This document shows positions 36,960-45,312 of a stretch of 64,000 nt of DNA, in pieces. Under the pieces are notes generated by a model. The model had not been told where the DNA came from. It saw only the letters and a program-made list of their open reading frames with translations, and did not search any database. The DNA is from Bacteroides caccae (lineage in GTDB: Bacteria > Bacteroidota > Bacteroidia > Bacteroidales > Bacteroidaceae). The stretch is from contig NZ_CP022412.2 in assembly GCF_002222615.2 (NCBI RefSeq), positions 806,001 through 870,000 of the forward strand. Reading direction: 5' to 3'. Position numbers and translations under genes: made by a program. Within the stretch, counting starts at the first letter, position 1, and each line of letters begins with the position of its first letter.

Positions 36960-38045
36960 TTAATGCCAACGTAAAGAACTTAATCCCAATTTCAAAGAAA
37001 CATCCGGATTACGTTTATAATAATCTAATACCTCTTTAAGTTCCTTATCTATTTCGTACAATTCATCGATCACATATAAAGTTCCCGAAGGATTGTAAGC
37101 TTTATTGTAATCCGAACGTTTCTTATCGGGTTCATATTCTGTACCTACAAATTCAAGGTGAGTATATTTCTTGGAATCCAACAGAAAAGGTTTCCAGAAA
37201 ACCACACTATTCCGGATAGAAGCTCCCCAATGTACATCCTTCTTATAGAAAGCTTCAGCAGCTTCATAACCTTCATACATCGCCTTCAAATGACAAAGAC
37301 GAGCGAAGAACAATAAATCATAAGCATGATAAGCAAAAGCATCACGACCGAGTAAATCCGTAGTCGTTCCGTTAGGAAACAGGTTATCCTTCACCCAATC
37401 GTCATATGAGGAACGGAATTTATCGACTATAGCCTCATCTTCCAATACCGTGCCGAACAGATAAAATTGATATAACAGACAAGTACCCCAGTTATTGACC
37501 CTCAAGTCATTATCTTTAATAAATACCTCCGCCCTCTTACGTAGCCAGGTATCAATCAATTCCCGGTCAGACTGTCCGATTACTTTACGAATCAATGAAT
37601 AACCTTCGACAGCAATATTATATGATTCTTCATGAATATTTCTTTTCGACAAGGCAACATTGATTTCAGACCATGCTTTCAGATATTCAACCGCTTTATT
37701 CAGATACGTCCTATCCTGTGTAAAAGCATACGCGAGACATAATTGATGAATAGCTTTCATTTCATTACTAATGTCTATCTTATCCGGATTTTCATCAATA
37801 GATTTAACCGGAGTCGTTTTCCGGTTACTCTCTACAATATTTTTAGCGGGAGTTTCTATCTGTTTGATATACCAATTCATCGGAAAAGCGGTATTATCAG
37901 CCTTCTCCAATGCTGTTTTCACTTTATCATAGTTTTCACGTGTGAGCACGACATTCGGAAACATTTTATCCACGTCCGAGGTTTGAGCCTTTACACAAGA
38001 CATCCCCCATAATAACATACATATTAGAAAACATTTTCCTTTCAT
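36960..38045 (-). CDS. Alginate-lyase-fold polysaccharide lyase, possibly glucuronan lyase (PUL2)
   Basis: This 361-aa protein has a signal peptide (about 1-20) and a predominantly helical domain like the alginate_lyase (PF05426) (alpha/alpha) toroids. Likely active-site elements are Asn184-Asn185-Trp186 in LRVNNWGTCL and His240/Tyr242 in GRDAFAYHAYDL. LAYAFTQDRTYLNKAVEYLKAW also fits the fold. By memory it resembles PL38-type glucuronan lyases more than classical PL5 alginate lyases, but I cannot assign the family by eye. Its product would carry an unsaturated uronic acid for the GH88 enzyme of the same locus. Confidence 0.75.
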   Translation of the reverse strand: MKGKCFLICMLLWGMSCVKAQTSDVDKMFPNVVLTRENYDKVKTALEKADNTAFPMNWYIKQIETPAKNIVESNRKTTPVKSIDENPDKIDISNEMKAIHQLCLAYAFTQDRTYLNKAVEYLKAWSEINVALSKRNIHEESYNIAVEGYSLIRKVIGQSDRELIDTWLRKRAEVFIKDNDLRVNNWGTCLLYQFYLFGTVLEDEAIVDKFRSSYDDWVKDNLFPNGTTTDLLGRDAFAYHAYDLLFFARLCHLKAMYEGYEAAEAFYKKDVHWGASIRNSVVFWKPFLLDSKKYTHLEFVGTEYEPDKKRSDYNKAYNPSGTLYVIDELYEIDKELKEVLDYYKRNPDVSLKLGLSSLRWH

Positions 38046-38066
38046 CCTTTTCCTCTCCTTCCGTTC

Positions 38067-38795
38067 TTATAAAATTTCAATATCATCTATGTAACATTTA
38101 TACTTATTTCCCTCGGCCAAAGTGACTCCCGAACTATATGTCGGCAGAATGACTATGCCTGCTATACCATTCTTCAACTGTGTAGCGGCAGCACTGTATT
38201 CTCTTTTACTAAAAGCAAACGTATATGTTTTCCATGCTCCTTCTTCTTTGAAATCAACCAACGAATTGGTTAACAAAACTCCTTCTTCCTGCTCGTAATC
38301 ATTCACCGAATTAAACCTTCCTATCAGTTTAACTCCTAATTGTTGAGATACTGCTTTGGAAGTACCCTTCCACGTTTCTTTTCCTATCACATTGGCAGGT
38401 TGATAAATTCGGAAACGGATTCCTCTTAGTTCATCAATATCTACTGTTTCGGAAAAACGGAATTTCAAACCGTAATTCCGGGCTTCCATCGAAGTATATT
38501 CCAGCACTTTGGAGGAAGTGTTTTCTTCACTCTGAACCGGATTATCTATCACTATATGGGAATATGCCCAACGCGGATAATAATCGTCTATCTTACTACT
38601 GCCTGAATTGCCATAACGAAAGAAATAGGGGGTTGTATCATACGTTTCAAAGTCGGCGAATAAAGTTCCTTTATCGGGAAGAGGATCTTCTTTATCATCT
38701 TTCCCTTCGTTAGAATCAACCGCAGGATCATCGCTTGAACAGGATATAAAAAGTCCCCATAATATAATGAAAAATACATTGTAGCTATATTTCAT
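38067..38795 (-). CDS. Surface lipoprotein, SusE/F-position carbohydrate-binding candidate (PUL2)
   Basis: This 242-aa protein has lipobox FISC (Cys19) followed by an acidic, disordered linker (SSDDPAVDSNEGKDDKEDP). One beta-rich domain follows with LFADFETYDTTPYFF, GLKFRFSETVDIDELRGIRFRIYQP and a final YKCYIDDIEIL strand. Acidic residues after the lipid Cys are typical of the Bacteroides surface-export signal. The beta-sandwich pattern and its position after susD suggest a surface glycan-binding protein. I do not recognise the family. It could instead be a carbohydrate-binding domain that assists the lyase encoded 21 bases downstream. Confidence 0.75.
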   Translation of the reverse strand: MKYSYNVFFIILWGLFISCSSDDPAVDSNEGKDDKEDPLPDKGTLFADFETYDTTPYFFRYGNSGSSKIDDYYPRWAYSHIVIDNPVQSEENTSSKVLEYTSMEARNYGLKFRFSETVDIDELRGIRFRIYQPANVIGKETWKGTSKAVSQQLGVKLIGRFNSVNDYEQEEGVLLTNSLVDFKEEGAWKTYTFAFSKREYSAAATQLKNGIAGIVILPTYSSGVTLAEGNKYKCYIDDIEIL

Positions 38796-38844
38796 AATTT
38801 ACCTTAGATTTTAGTTAATGCCGGAAATTCATGTTTTAAATATA

Positions 38845-38882
38845 ATGAGGGTGCCTTTCCTCGAATGAACTGACACCCTCAT
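38845..38882 (-). other. Intercistronic hairpin after susD (PUL2)
   Basis: ATGAGGGTG (38845-38853) pairs with CACCCTCAT (38874-38882) in the 116-base gap after susD. The tail on the minus strand is A/T-rich (TATATTT) but not a pure T-run. Partial termination or RNA processing between SusCD and the enzyme genes is likely. Confidence 0.55.
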
Positions 38883-38911
38883 CGGTATATACTCGTTATC
38901 TCATTCCAAAT

Positions 38912-40609
38912 TTACCACCCTGTGTTCTGTACCAGTTTATGGTTTTTGAAAAGTTCGGTATTCGAAATCGGATAGAAATACATTTTATCCTGAATATTGT
39001 AAGTGGCATGCAAAGCTTTCGTATATTGAATAGTACCGTCAGTTTGCTTAACTACTTTCACTTTATAAATATTCTGCATATCATCTAATTCTTTCCAGCG
39101 ACGAAGATCCCAGAAACGTTGTCCCTCGAATGCAAATTCTACACGGCGTTCGTTTTTCAATCGTTTCAAAAAGGCATCTTTACTCATGTCGGCAGGATAC
39201 GCCGGCATTTTCACATCTCCACGATTACGTACTTGGTTGACTGCATCGCGTGCACTCAGGCTATAAGAACCTGTGTAGTCAGGATCACCATAAGCATTTA
39301 CCATTGCTTCTGCATAGTTCAACAGAATTTCTGCATAACGAAACAAGATCCAGTTATGCTGCTGGCTGGTAGTAGTTTCACCCGGTTCAAAAGTGACACT
39401 GTTATTCACATATTTTCTCAAGTAATATCCGGTAGTCGTGGCATTTTTTATAGGCTGACCGTTCTTACCTCCTTCAAACACTTCTACCGGGGTCGTTTTA
39501 GGCCATGCCATACCATTATATACTACGGTCATTCCCAGACGCGGGTCACGATTCGCATACGGGTCTTTAACCATTTCTGCATTACTCCAGTCAAAAGCTG
39601 TACCATCTGTCATTTCATAAGCACTTACCAAGTTTTCTGTCGGACAAGTGGTAGTAGAGCCTTTAGTAACTCCCATCGGGAAGTTTGCAGACTCAAAACT
39701 TGTACTTGCTCCCGTGGGACGGCACATGATGACTTCTTTACTTTGGTTATTGGTAGCACCGTACAAATTAGAATATTTCGGGTCCAGACTATATCCTAAA
39801 GTACCGGCCTGACTGATAAGATCGTATGCTGCCTGAGCGGCATTTTTCCATTTCTGCGTATCATCGGCAGAATACAAAGGGCTGGCAAGATACAGAGATG
39901 CACGAGACTTCAATGCAAGAGCCATACCTTTAGTAGCACGTTGCAAGTTACCTTCTCCACCAGGCATATTATTATAATTAACAGGCAATTTGTCGTTAGC
40001 CAGATCAGTACATTCACTGATGATGAAGTTCAGGATAGTAACTGCATCCGAAGGTTCTGCTTCGTTGGCTTCTTCCTGTGTCAGTGTCTTCGTTATCAGA
40101 GGTATATTCTGATAACGTTTCACCAACTCAAAGTAATAGAATGCACGCAGAAAGCGAACTTCATGCTCATAATTCAGGTAACTTTTATAATCATCGGCAA
40201 AACCGTCGGAATATTTCCATTCATTGAACGTCAGTCCGACACAGTTCTCAAGATAGAAGTTAGCATCATGAATAGCGTTGTAGTAAGTACCGAATACGTC
40301 ATTGACCGTATAATTGGCTGACCACGTACCATTGACAAAACGTTGGATAGCAGATGATTCGTAAACATGGATAGCATCATCCGTAGCTGCGTCTTGCATA
40401 GCTCCCGATGTATTACAGAAGTCATGCGGCAAATAACTATATACCTGTGTAGCCAGTTGTTTCACACGGTCCATGTTATCCAGAATTTGTTGCTTTGAAT
40501 AATAATCTGTTTCGCTGCAATCCATAAAATCACAAGCTGTGTACAGAGGAGCGGATGTAACCGCAAGCAACAAGGCAATATGTTTGATTTTAAAATACTT
40601 CATGTTCAT
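38912..40609 (-). CDS. SusD-like lipoprotein (PUL2, second pair)
   Basis: This 565-aa SusD/RagB protein has lipobox LYTAC (Cys26), N-terminal helices with RFLRAFYYFELVKRYQNIPL, and the C-terminal FRYAEILLNYAEAM and RRVEFAFEGQRFWDLRRW segments. It follows the second SusC by 8 bases and is the surface receptor for that transporter. Together with the first pair it makes PUL2 a tandem SusCD locus. The hairpin at 38845-38882 separates it from the downstream genes. Confidence 0.95.
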   Translation of the reverse strand: MNMKYFKIKHIALLLAVTSAPLYTACDFMDCSETDYYSKQQILDNMDRVKQLATQVYSYLPHDFCNTSGAMQDAATDDAIHVYESSAIQRFVNGTWSANYTVNDVFGTYYNAIHDANFYLENCVGLTFNEWKYSDGFADDYKSYLNYEHEVRFLRAFYYFELVKRYQNIPLITKTLTQEEANEAEPSDAVTILNFIISECTDLANDKLPVNYNNMPGGEGNLQRATKGMALALKSRASLYLASPLYSADDTQKWKNAAQAAYDLISQAGTLGYSLDPKYSNLYGATNNQSKEVIMCRPTGASTSFESANFPMGVTKGSTTTCPTENLVSAYEMTDGTAFDWSNAEMVKDPYANRDPRLGMTVVYNGMAWPKTTPVEVFEGGKNGQPIKNATTTGYYLRKYVNNSVTFEPGETTTSQQHNWILFRYAEILLNYAEAMVNAYGDPDYTGSYSLSARDAVNQVRNRGDVKMPAYPADMSKDAFLKRLKNERRVEFAFEGQRFWDLRRWKELDDMQNIYKVKVVKQTDGTIQYTKALHATYNIQDKMYFYPISNTELFKNHKLVQNTGW

Positions 40610-40617
40610 TTTACTTT

Positions 40618-43395
40618 TTAGAATGATAAGTTAACACCAAAAGTATACTGAGTCATGGTCGGATGATTTGTTCCGATATTTTCAGGATCTAATACTTTAA
40701 TCTTATCTACACAGAAAAGGTCGTGACCGCGCGCAAAGACTTTGGCACCTTTGATGAATTTGCTCTTCTTCATCATTTCCTGTGAGAAATTATAATAAAG
40801 TTCCAATGTACGCAATTTCATATAAGACGCATCAGCCACCCACAAGGAGTTAGTCGTATAGTTATTGGCGGAACCTTCTGAAGTCAGACGCGGATATTTA
40901 GCATTCGGAGTATCCGGAGTCCAACGATTGTTATAATATTCGGTGGAAATAGTACTGTTACTAATCAAAGGCCAATACACACTTGAAGTGTTCAAAAGAC
41001 GGCTCTGATTTCCCGTTCCTTGGAACAAAGCATAGATACCGAAACCTTTATATTCCAGATTCAAGTCGAATGAGTAATAGATTTCCGGCATAGCACTGTA
41101 TCCTAAAGCTACCTGGTCATAAGCGTCAATAACTCCGTCATTGTTCTGGTCTTTATACTTCAAATCACCCGGACGAACATCTGAAAGGTTTTGTTTAACA
41201 CCGCGGTTGTCAATTTCTTCCTGACTCTGGTAAATACCTTCCACTTCATAACCGAAGAACTGTCCCAAACGCTTGCCTGTACGTTTCAAGTAGTCATGAG
41301 GGCGATATTCTTCGTTCTGGTTAATAATCTTGTTACGGTTGAAAGTCAGCATACCGCCAATTTGATAATTAAAATCACCGATTTTATCCGCCCAGCGTAC
41401 GCTTGTTTCTACTCCATAACTATTCACAACTCCATTATTGATATTGGGAGCTGTCAAACCAAATATAGAAGACACGGCATTATCTCCGCTTACTAAAATA
41501 TCCGTGCGGTGATCGTAAAAACCGTCAATAGTAACAGATAACTTGTTGAAAGCTATGAAATCGAATCCTACATTCAATTTGTGAGACTTCTCATAGGTCA
41601 TGTCAGTGATACCCAGTTGAGTAATTTTCATACCACTGATGCTTGCCGGATTTTTTCCGAAATAATAACTTCCCCCTGTACCATACACATCAAGATAAAG
41701 GTCAGTACCATAATCAGCACGTCCGGAAATACCGTAGGAAGCACGAAGTTTCAACAGGTTTAACCAGTCGCTTTTCAAGGCAGCTTCTTCCGACATAATC
41801 CATGCGGCACCTACCGACGGAAAGATTCCCCATCTATGTCCCGGTTCCAGAATGCTGGCGGCAGAACCGGATAAAGATGCGTCCAGTACATAACGATGGT
41901 CATATACATAATGGGCCTGTGCCACTACATCCATAAATGCCTTCGAGTTGTTCTGACCTTTGGCATTTGTTTTATCCATATTGTATTGCAGAGTTGCAAC
42001 CAGACTATGCTTATTCCAGTCCTTAGCATAGTTGGCATAGGCCCCAAAATTGAAATGATTGACCGAAGATCCTACACTCTTACTGAATGAAAGAGTACCT
42101 TCATTACGTAAAGTATTATAAGTAGTTTCTCCGGTTTCCCAATTCATCGTTGCTTGTTCATATCCGAAGTTCATGGTATTGTTGTCCCAATAAGAAGCAC
42201 TGTTGTCCAAACCTACCTGAAAGCCTACTGATAATCCTTTCACAAGAGCACTCAAATCTTGATTCAATTTCATATCAGCATACATATTACGGGTTTGAGA
42301 GCGAGCATAGCCTCTACCGGAAATACTTGCAATCGGATTGTTGGAATATACAGTTGTACCACCCCATACATTGCGAGACGTTTTTACAGGAAATGCTCCA
42401 GAAGGAACTTGATACAATGCACTGAAAATGTTCGATGTCGTTTCTCCCGGACGGTTATGTTCGGAGAAATTTCCAAACAGGTTCAGCTGTACGGTAGTTG
42501 TAGGACTGACAGTAATATCCAAATTGGTACGAATATTCAGTTTTGAGTATTTGAACTGAGTGGAGTAACCGTCATTATCACTTGTCGGTTCCAATATACC
42601 ATTATCATTCAAATAATTCAACTGAGTGAAATAACGTACAAATTCTCCACCACCTCTTGCCGAGAAGGTTACATTGTTTCCATAGCTATGATCTCGTAAT
42701 GCTTCGTCCCACCAATCTACATTCGGATATACATCCGGATTACTTTGAGTTCTGAAAGCTTCCAGTTCTTTAGCCGAATAACGTGCCGACAATCCATCGT
42801 TGGTCAATCCTTCATTCAAAGCTTTGGCATAAGTATATCCATCAACAAATTCCGGCAGACGTTGTGGGGTAGCCATATTGAATTGATAAGAGAAATTAAT
42901 CTCCGGCTTACCCATCCTTCCACGTTTCGTTTTCACCAAGATAACACCATTGGCACCTTTCATTCCGTAAAGAGCCGTAGAAGCTGCATCTTTTAAAACA
43001 GTGACAGACTCTATTTCATCAGCACTTATTTGATCCAGTGAACGTTCAAAACCGTCTACCAATACTAATGGAGTAGTAGAACTGCTGGTTCCATATCCGC
43101 GTACTCTCAATGTTGCAGCGTCATTCCAGGCATTATCAGAGTTTTGCAGCACTTGCAATCCAGGAATCAAGCCATAAAGCATATTAGAGTTGTTAATGCT
43201 TTTCTTATGCGAAAGTTCCTCCTCACTTGCTACTGCAGTTGCCGTAGTCGATTCTTTCAGATTGAAAGAAATGCCGCGTCCATACTCTATAGCCACTTTA
43301 CTTTTGCGTGCAAACAAGCTGTCCTGTTCCTGAGCTACAATAGCTACCGGAGAACACAACATACACGCTACTAATAACTTGATACTTTTTCTCAT
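40618..43395 (-). CDS. Short SusC-like TonB-dependent transporter lacking the N-terminal carboxypeptidase-like domain (PUL2)
   Basis: I start it at the ATG at 43395 (925 aa), which gives a proper signal peptide (MRKSIKLLVACMLC). An in-frame ATG 12 codons earlier adds polar residues. After cleavage there are only about 60 residues before the plug (MLYGLIPGLQVLQ, TLRVRGYG, ESVTVLKDAASTALYGMKGANG). There is no carboxypeptidase-D-like domain and no EEVVVVGYG-type TonB box. The TonB contact may lie in GISFNLKEST. The barrel ends in a normal C-terminal YTFGVNLSF strand. It imports glycan fragments with the SusD at 38912-40609. Confidence 0.93.
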   Translation of the reverse strand: MRKSIKLLVACMLCSPVAIVAQEQDSLFARKSKVAIEYGRGISFNLKESTTATAVASEEELSHKKSINNSNMLYGLIPGLQVLQNSDNAWNDAATLRVRGYGTSSSTTPLVLVDGFERSLDQISADEIESVTVLKDAASTALYGMKGANGVILVKTKRGRMGKPEINFSYQFNMATPQRLPEFVDGYTYAKALNEGLTNDGLSARYSAKELEAFRTQSNPDVYPNVDWWDEALRDHSYGNNVTFSARGGGEFVRYFTQLNYLNDNGILEPTSDNDGYSTQFKYSKLNIRTNLDITVSPTTTVQLNLFGNFSEHNRPGETTSNIFSALYQVPSGAFPVKTSRNVWGGTTVYSNNPIASISGRGYARSQTRNMYADMKLNQDLSALVKGLSVGFQVGLDNSASYWDNNTMNFGYEQATMNWETGETTYNTLRNEGTLSFSKSVGSSVNHFNFGAYANYAKDWNKHSLVATLQYNMDKTNAKGQNNSKAFMDVVAQAHYVYDHRYVLDASLSGSAASILEPGHRWGIFPSVGAAWIMSEEAALKSDWLNLLKLRASYGISGRADYGTDLYLDVYGTGGSYYFGKNPASISGMKITQLGITDMTYEKSHKLNVGFDFIAFNKLSVTIDGFYDHRTDILVSGDNAVSSIFGLTAPNINNGVVNSYGVETSVRWADKIGDFNYQIGGMLTFNRNKIINQNEEYRPHDYLKRTGKRLGQFFGYEVEGIYQSQEEIDNRGVKQNLSDVRPGDLKYKDQNNDGVIDAYDQVALGYSAMPEIYYSFDLNLEYKGFGIYALFQGTGNQSRLLNTSSVYWPLISNSTISTEYYNNRWTPDTPNAKYPRLTSEGSANNYTTNSLWVADASYMKLRTLELYYNFSQEMMKKSKFIKGAKVFARGHDLFCVDKIKVLDPENIGTNHPTMTQYTFGVNLSF

Positions 43396-43438
43396 GAGTA
43401 TATTGTTATTTCTATTTTCTGTTAATATCATTAATTAA

Positions 43439-45295
43439 TTATTCCCAACCCGGATTCTGAACAAGGCCATATCCTTTATTGATTTCTACTGAAGGAAAAG
43501 CACTCAAGCACCATCTAGGTTCGAAACCGCTAGTCCACCATACACGCGGATATTTGGTCAATTCATATGGAACAAATTTATATTCGCCTGTATCTTTATG
43601 TTTATATACATGCAAACCATGTAACTGCTTCTCAAAAACATTATAAAGCTTCCAACGAATCAAATCAAAGAAACGAACTTCTTCGTAACCGAACTCACAA
43701 GCACGTTCACGCAATAAAGCTTCACGAAATTCTTTTTGCCCCAATCCTTTTTTAAGTCCAGGCAAGTTTACACGAGCACGTACTTTATCAACAGCATCGT
43801 ATGCTTGCGCATTGGGAGAACCATTATACTCATTCAACGCTTCTGCATAACTAAGATAAATTTCTGCTAAGCGCAGGAACGGCCATTGTATAGGACGGTT
43901 TTTCCATTCCGTATTCCGATCCAAACCCCATTTACGGCATGCCAGTCCCGTACCCAAACTCAATACATGCGTGCTTCCACCTTGTGCCCAGTCTGCTCCC
44001 TGTGGATAATTTACAGGATCACTAGCCAATGCTTCTGTCAATGCAGCTGTTCTACCATTGTATTTGTCTCCATCCAAAATAAATGTTTCATATAAACGAG
44101 GATCACGATTCAAAAATGGATTCTTAGCTTGTTCAGGATTATCCCAACTAAAATCAGTACCATCGCTCATCTGGAACATATCAAAGTATTCTTTAGTAGG
44201 ACAATAACCTCCCCAACGAATAGAATTGCTTAATATCGAATTAGCGTTGGCATTTAATATATTTCTTCTAACAGAAATTAAAGTTTCTGTTGTCCCACGA
44301 TCATAATATGCACTAGTATATGCCCCACGAACATCAGATGTACCATTATCACCAACTTCTACTAACTTATAATAACCATTTTGATTCAATGCAGTGAAAA
44401 ACTCTTCACAAGCATTAATAGCATCTTTCCAACGTTCTTTATTATATCCACCAAACCAAGTCATCAAACTAGATGAAGCTTCTCCATCACAGTAGGGAGC
44501 ATTATCATTGAATAATGGACTGGCTACAAACAGTAAAACACGTGCCTTAAGGGCCATAGCTCCAGCTTTTGTCATGCGACCATCCCAGTTTGCCAAATCA
44601 TTATCTGATATTCTCCATGGAAAATCAGGACAGTTAATAGCATCGTTAAGCAAACCTATGATAAAATCTACCGTAGCTTGTAAAGTGGCCCTCCCTGGTA
44701 GATTCACATCTTCAGGGTCAATAGCGTGATCTACAATAGGCAAAGCACCAAAGTGACGCAACATATGAGAATAATAAATAGCAACTATCATTTTAGCTTC
44801 CGCTTTCAGGCGAGATTTTTCAGTTGCATCCATATCAGGTACACGGTCAACATTTTCATAAAGAAGCCAAGCGTGACGGATACCTGTCCACATATGCGAA
44901 TCAGCATCGTTAAAACGACATTTAGTTCTCTGTCCCGTAGGATATGAACTTTTTCTATCTTCTATAGAAGCATTATAATTACCCGGATAATAAACTTTAG
45001 CTAATCCAGAATAACCTACGTTATCATAGTTCAAATCTGTCAAACCTTCAAGAGTCCCCAACCACATTTGCGTCCAATAACCTGAAGTTTCCATTCCATA
45101 AGGAAGATATTGATAACTCTTCCACAAGATACGACGGGCGTATTCTGAAGTGGAAAAAATAGTATCAATCGTTACATCTGAACTAGGTGGCTTTTGCAAG
45201 AACTTGTCTCCGAAAGCCAAGTCTTCGCAGGAAACCCCGACAAACAAAGTACCCATCAAAAGGGTTGTATATAATAATTTTCTTAATGACCTCAT
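43439..45295 (-). CDS. SusD-like lipoprotein (PUL2, first pair)
   Basis: This 618-aa SusD/RagB protein has lipobox VGVSC (Cys23) followed by EDLAFGDKFLQKPP. It includes the AEAKMIVAIYYSHMLRHFG helical repeat and the conserved C-terminal FLRLAEIYLSYAEAL and ERACEFGYEEVRFFDLIRW segments. It pairs with the SusC 17 bases upstream. By eye this gene and its SusC partner are more A/T-rich than the PUL1 sus genes, though I did not compute this. Confidence 0.95.
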   Translation of the reverse strand: MRSLRKLLYTTLLMGTLFVGVSCEDLAFGDKFLQKPPSSDVTIDTIFSTSEYARRILWKSYQYLPYGMETSGYWTQMWLGTLEGLTDLNYDNVGYSGLAKVYYPGNYNASIEDRKSSYPTGQRTKCRFNDADSHMWTGIRHAWLLYENVDRVPDMDATEKSRLKAEAKMIVAIYYSHMLRHFGALPIVDHAIDPEDVNLPGRATLQATVDFIIGLLNDAINCPDFPWRISDNDLANWDGRMTKAGAMALKARVLLFVASPLFNDNAPYCDGEASSSLMTWFGGYNKERWKDAINACEEFFTALNQNGYYKLVEVGDNGTSDVRGAYTSAYYDRGTTETLISVRRNILNANANSILSNSIRWGGYCPTKEYFDMFQMSDGTDFSWDNPEQAKNPFLNRDPRLYETFILDGDKYNGRTAALTEALASDPVNYPQGADWAQGGSTHVLSLGTGLACRKWGLDRNTEWKNRPIQWPFLRLAEIYLSYAEALNEYNGSPNAQAYDAVDKVRARVNLPGLKKGLGQKEFREALLRERACEFGYEEVRFFDLIRWKLYNVFEKQLHGLHVYKHKDTGEYKFVPYELTKYPRVWWTSGFEPRWCLSAFPSVEINKGYGLVQNPGWE

Positions 45296-45312
45296 GATTC
45301 TACATTATTAAA

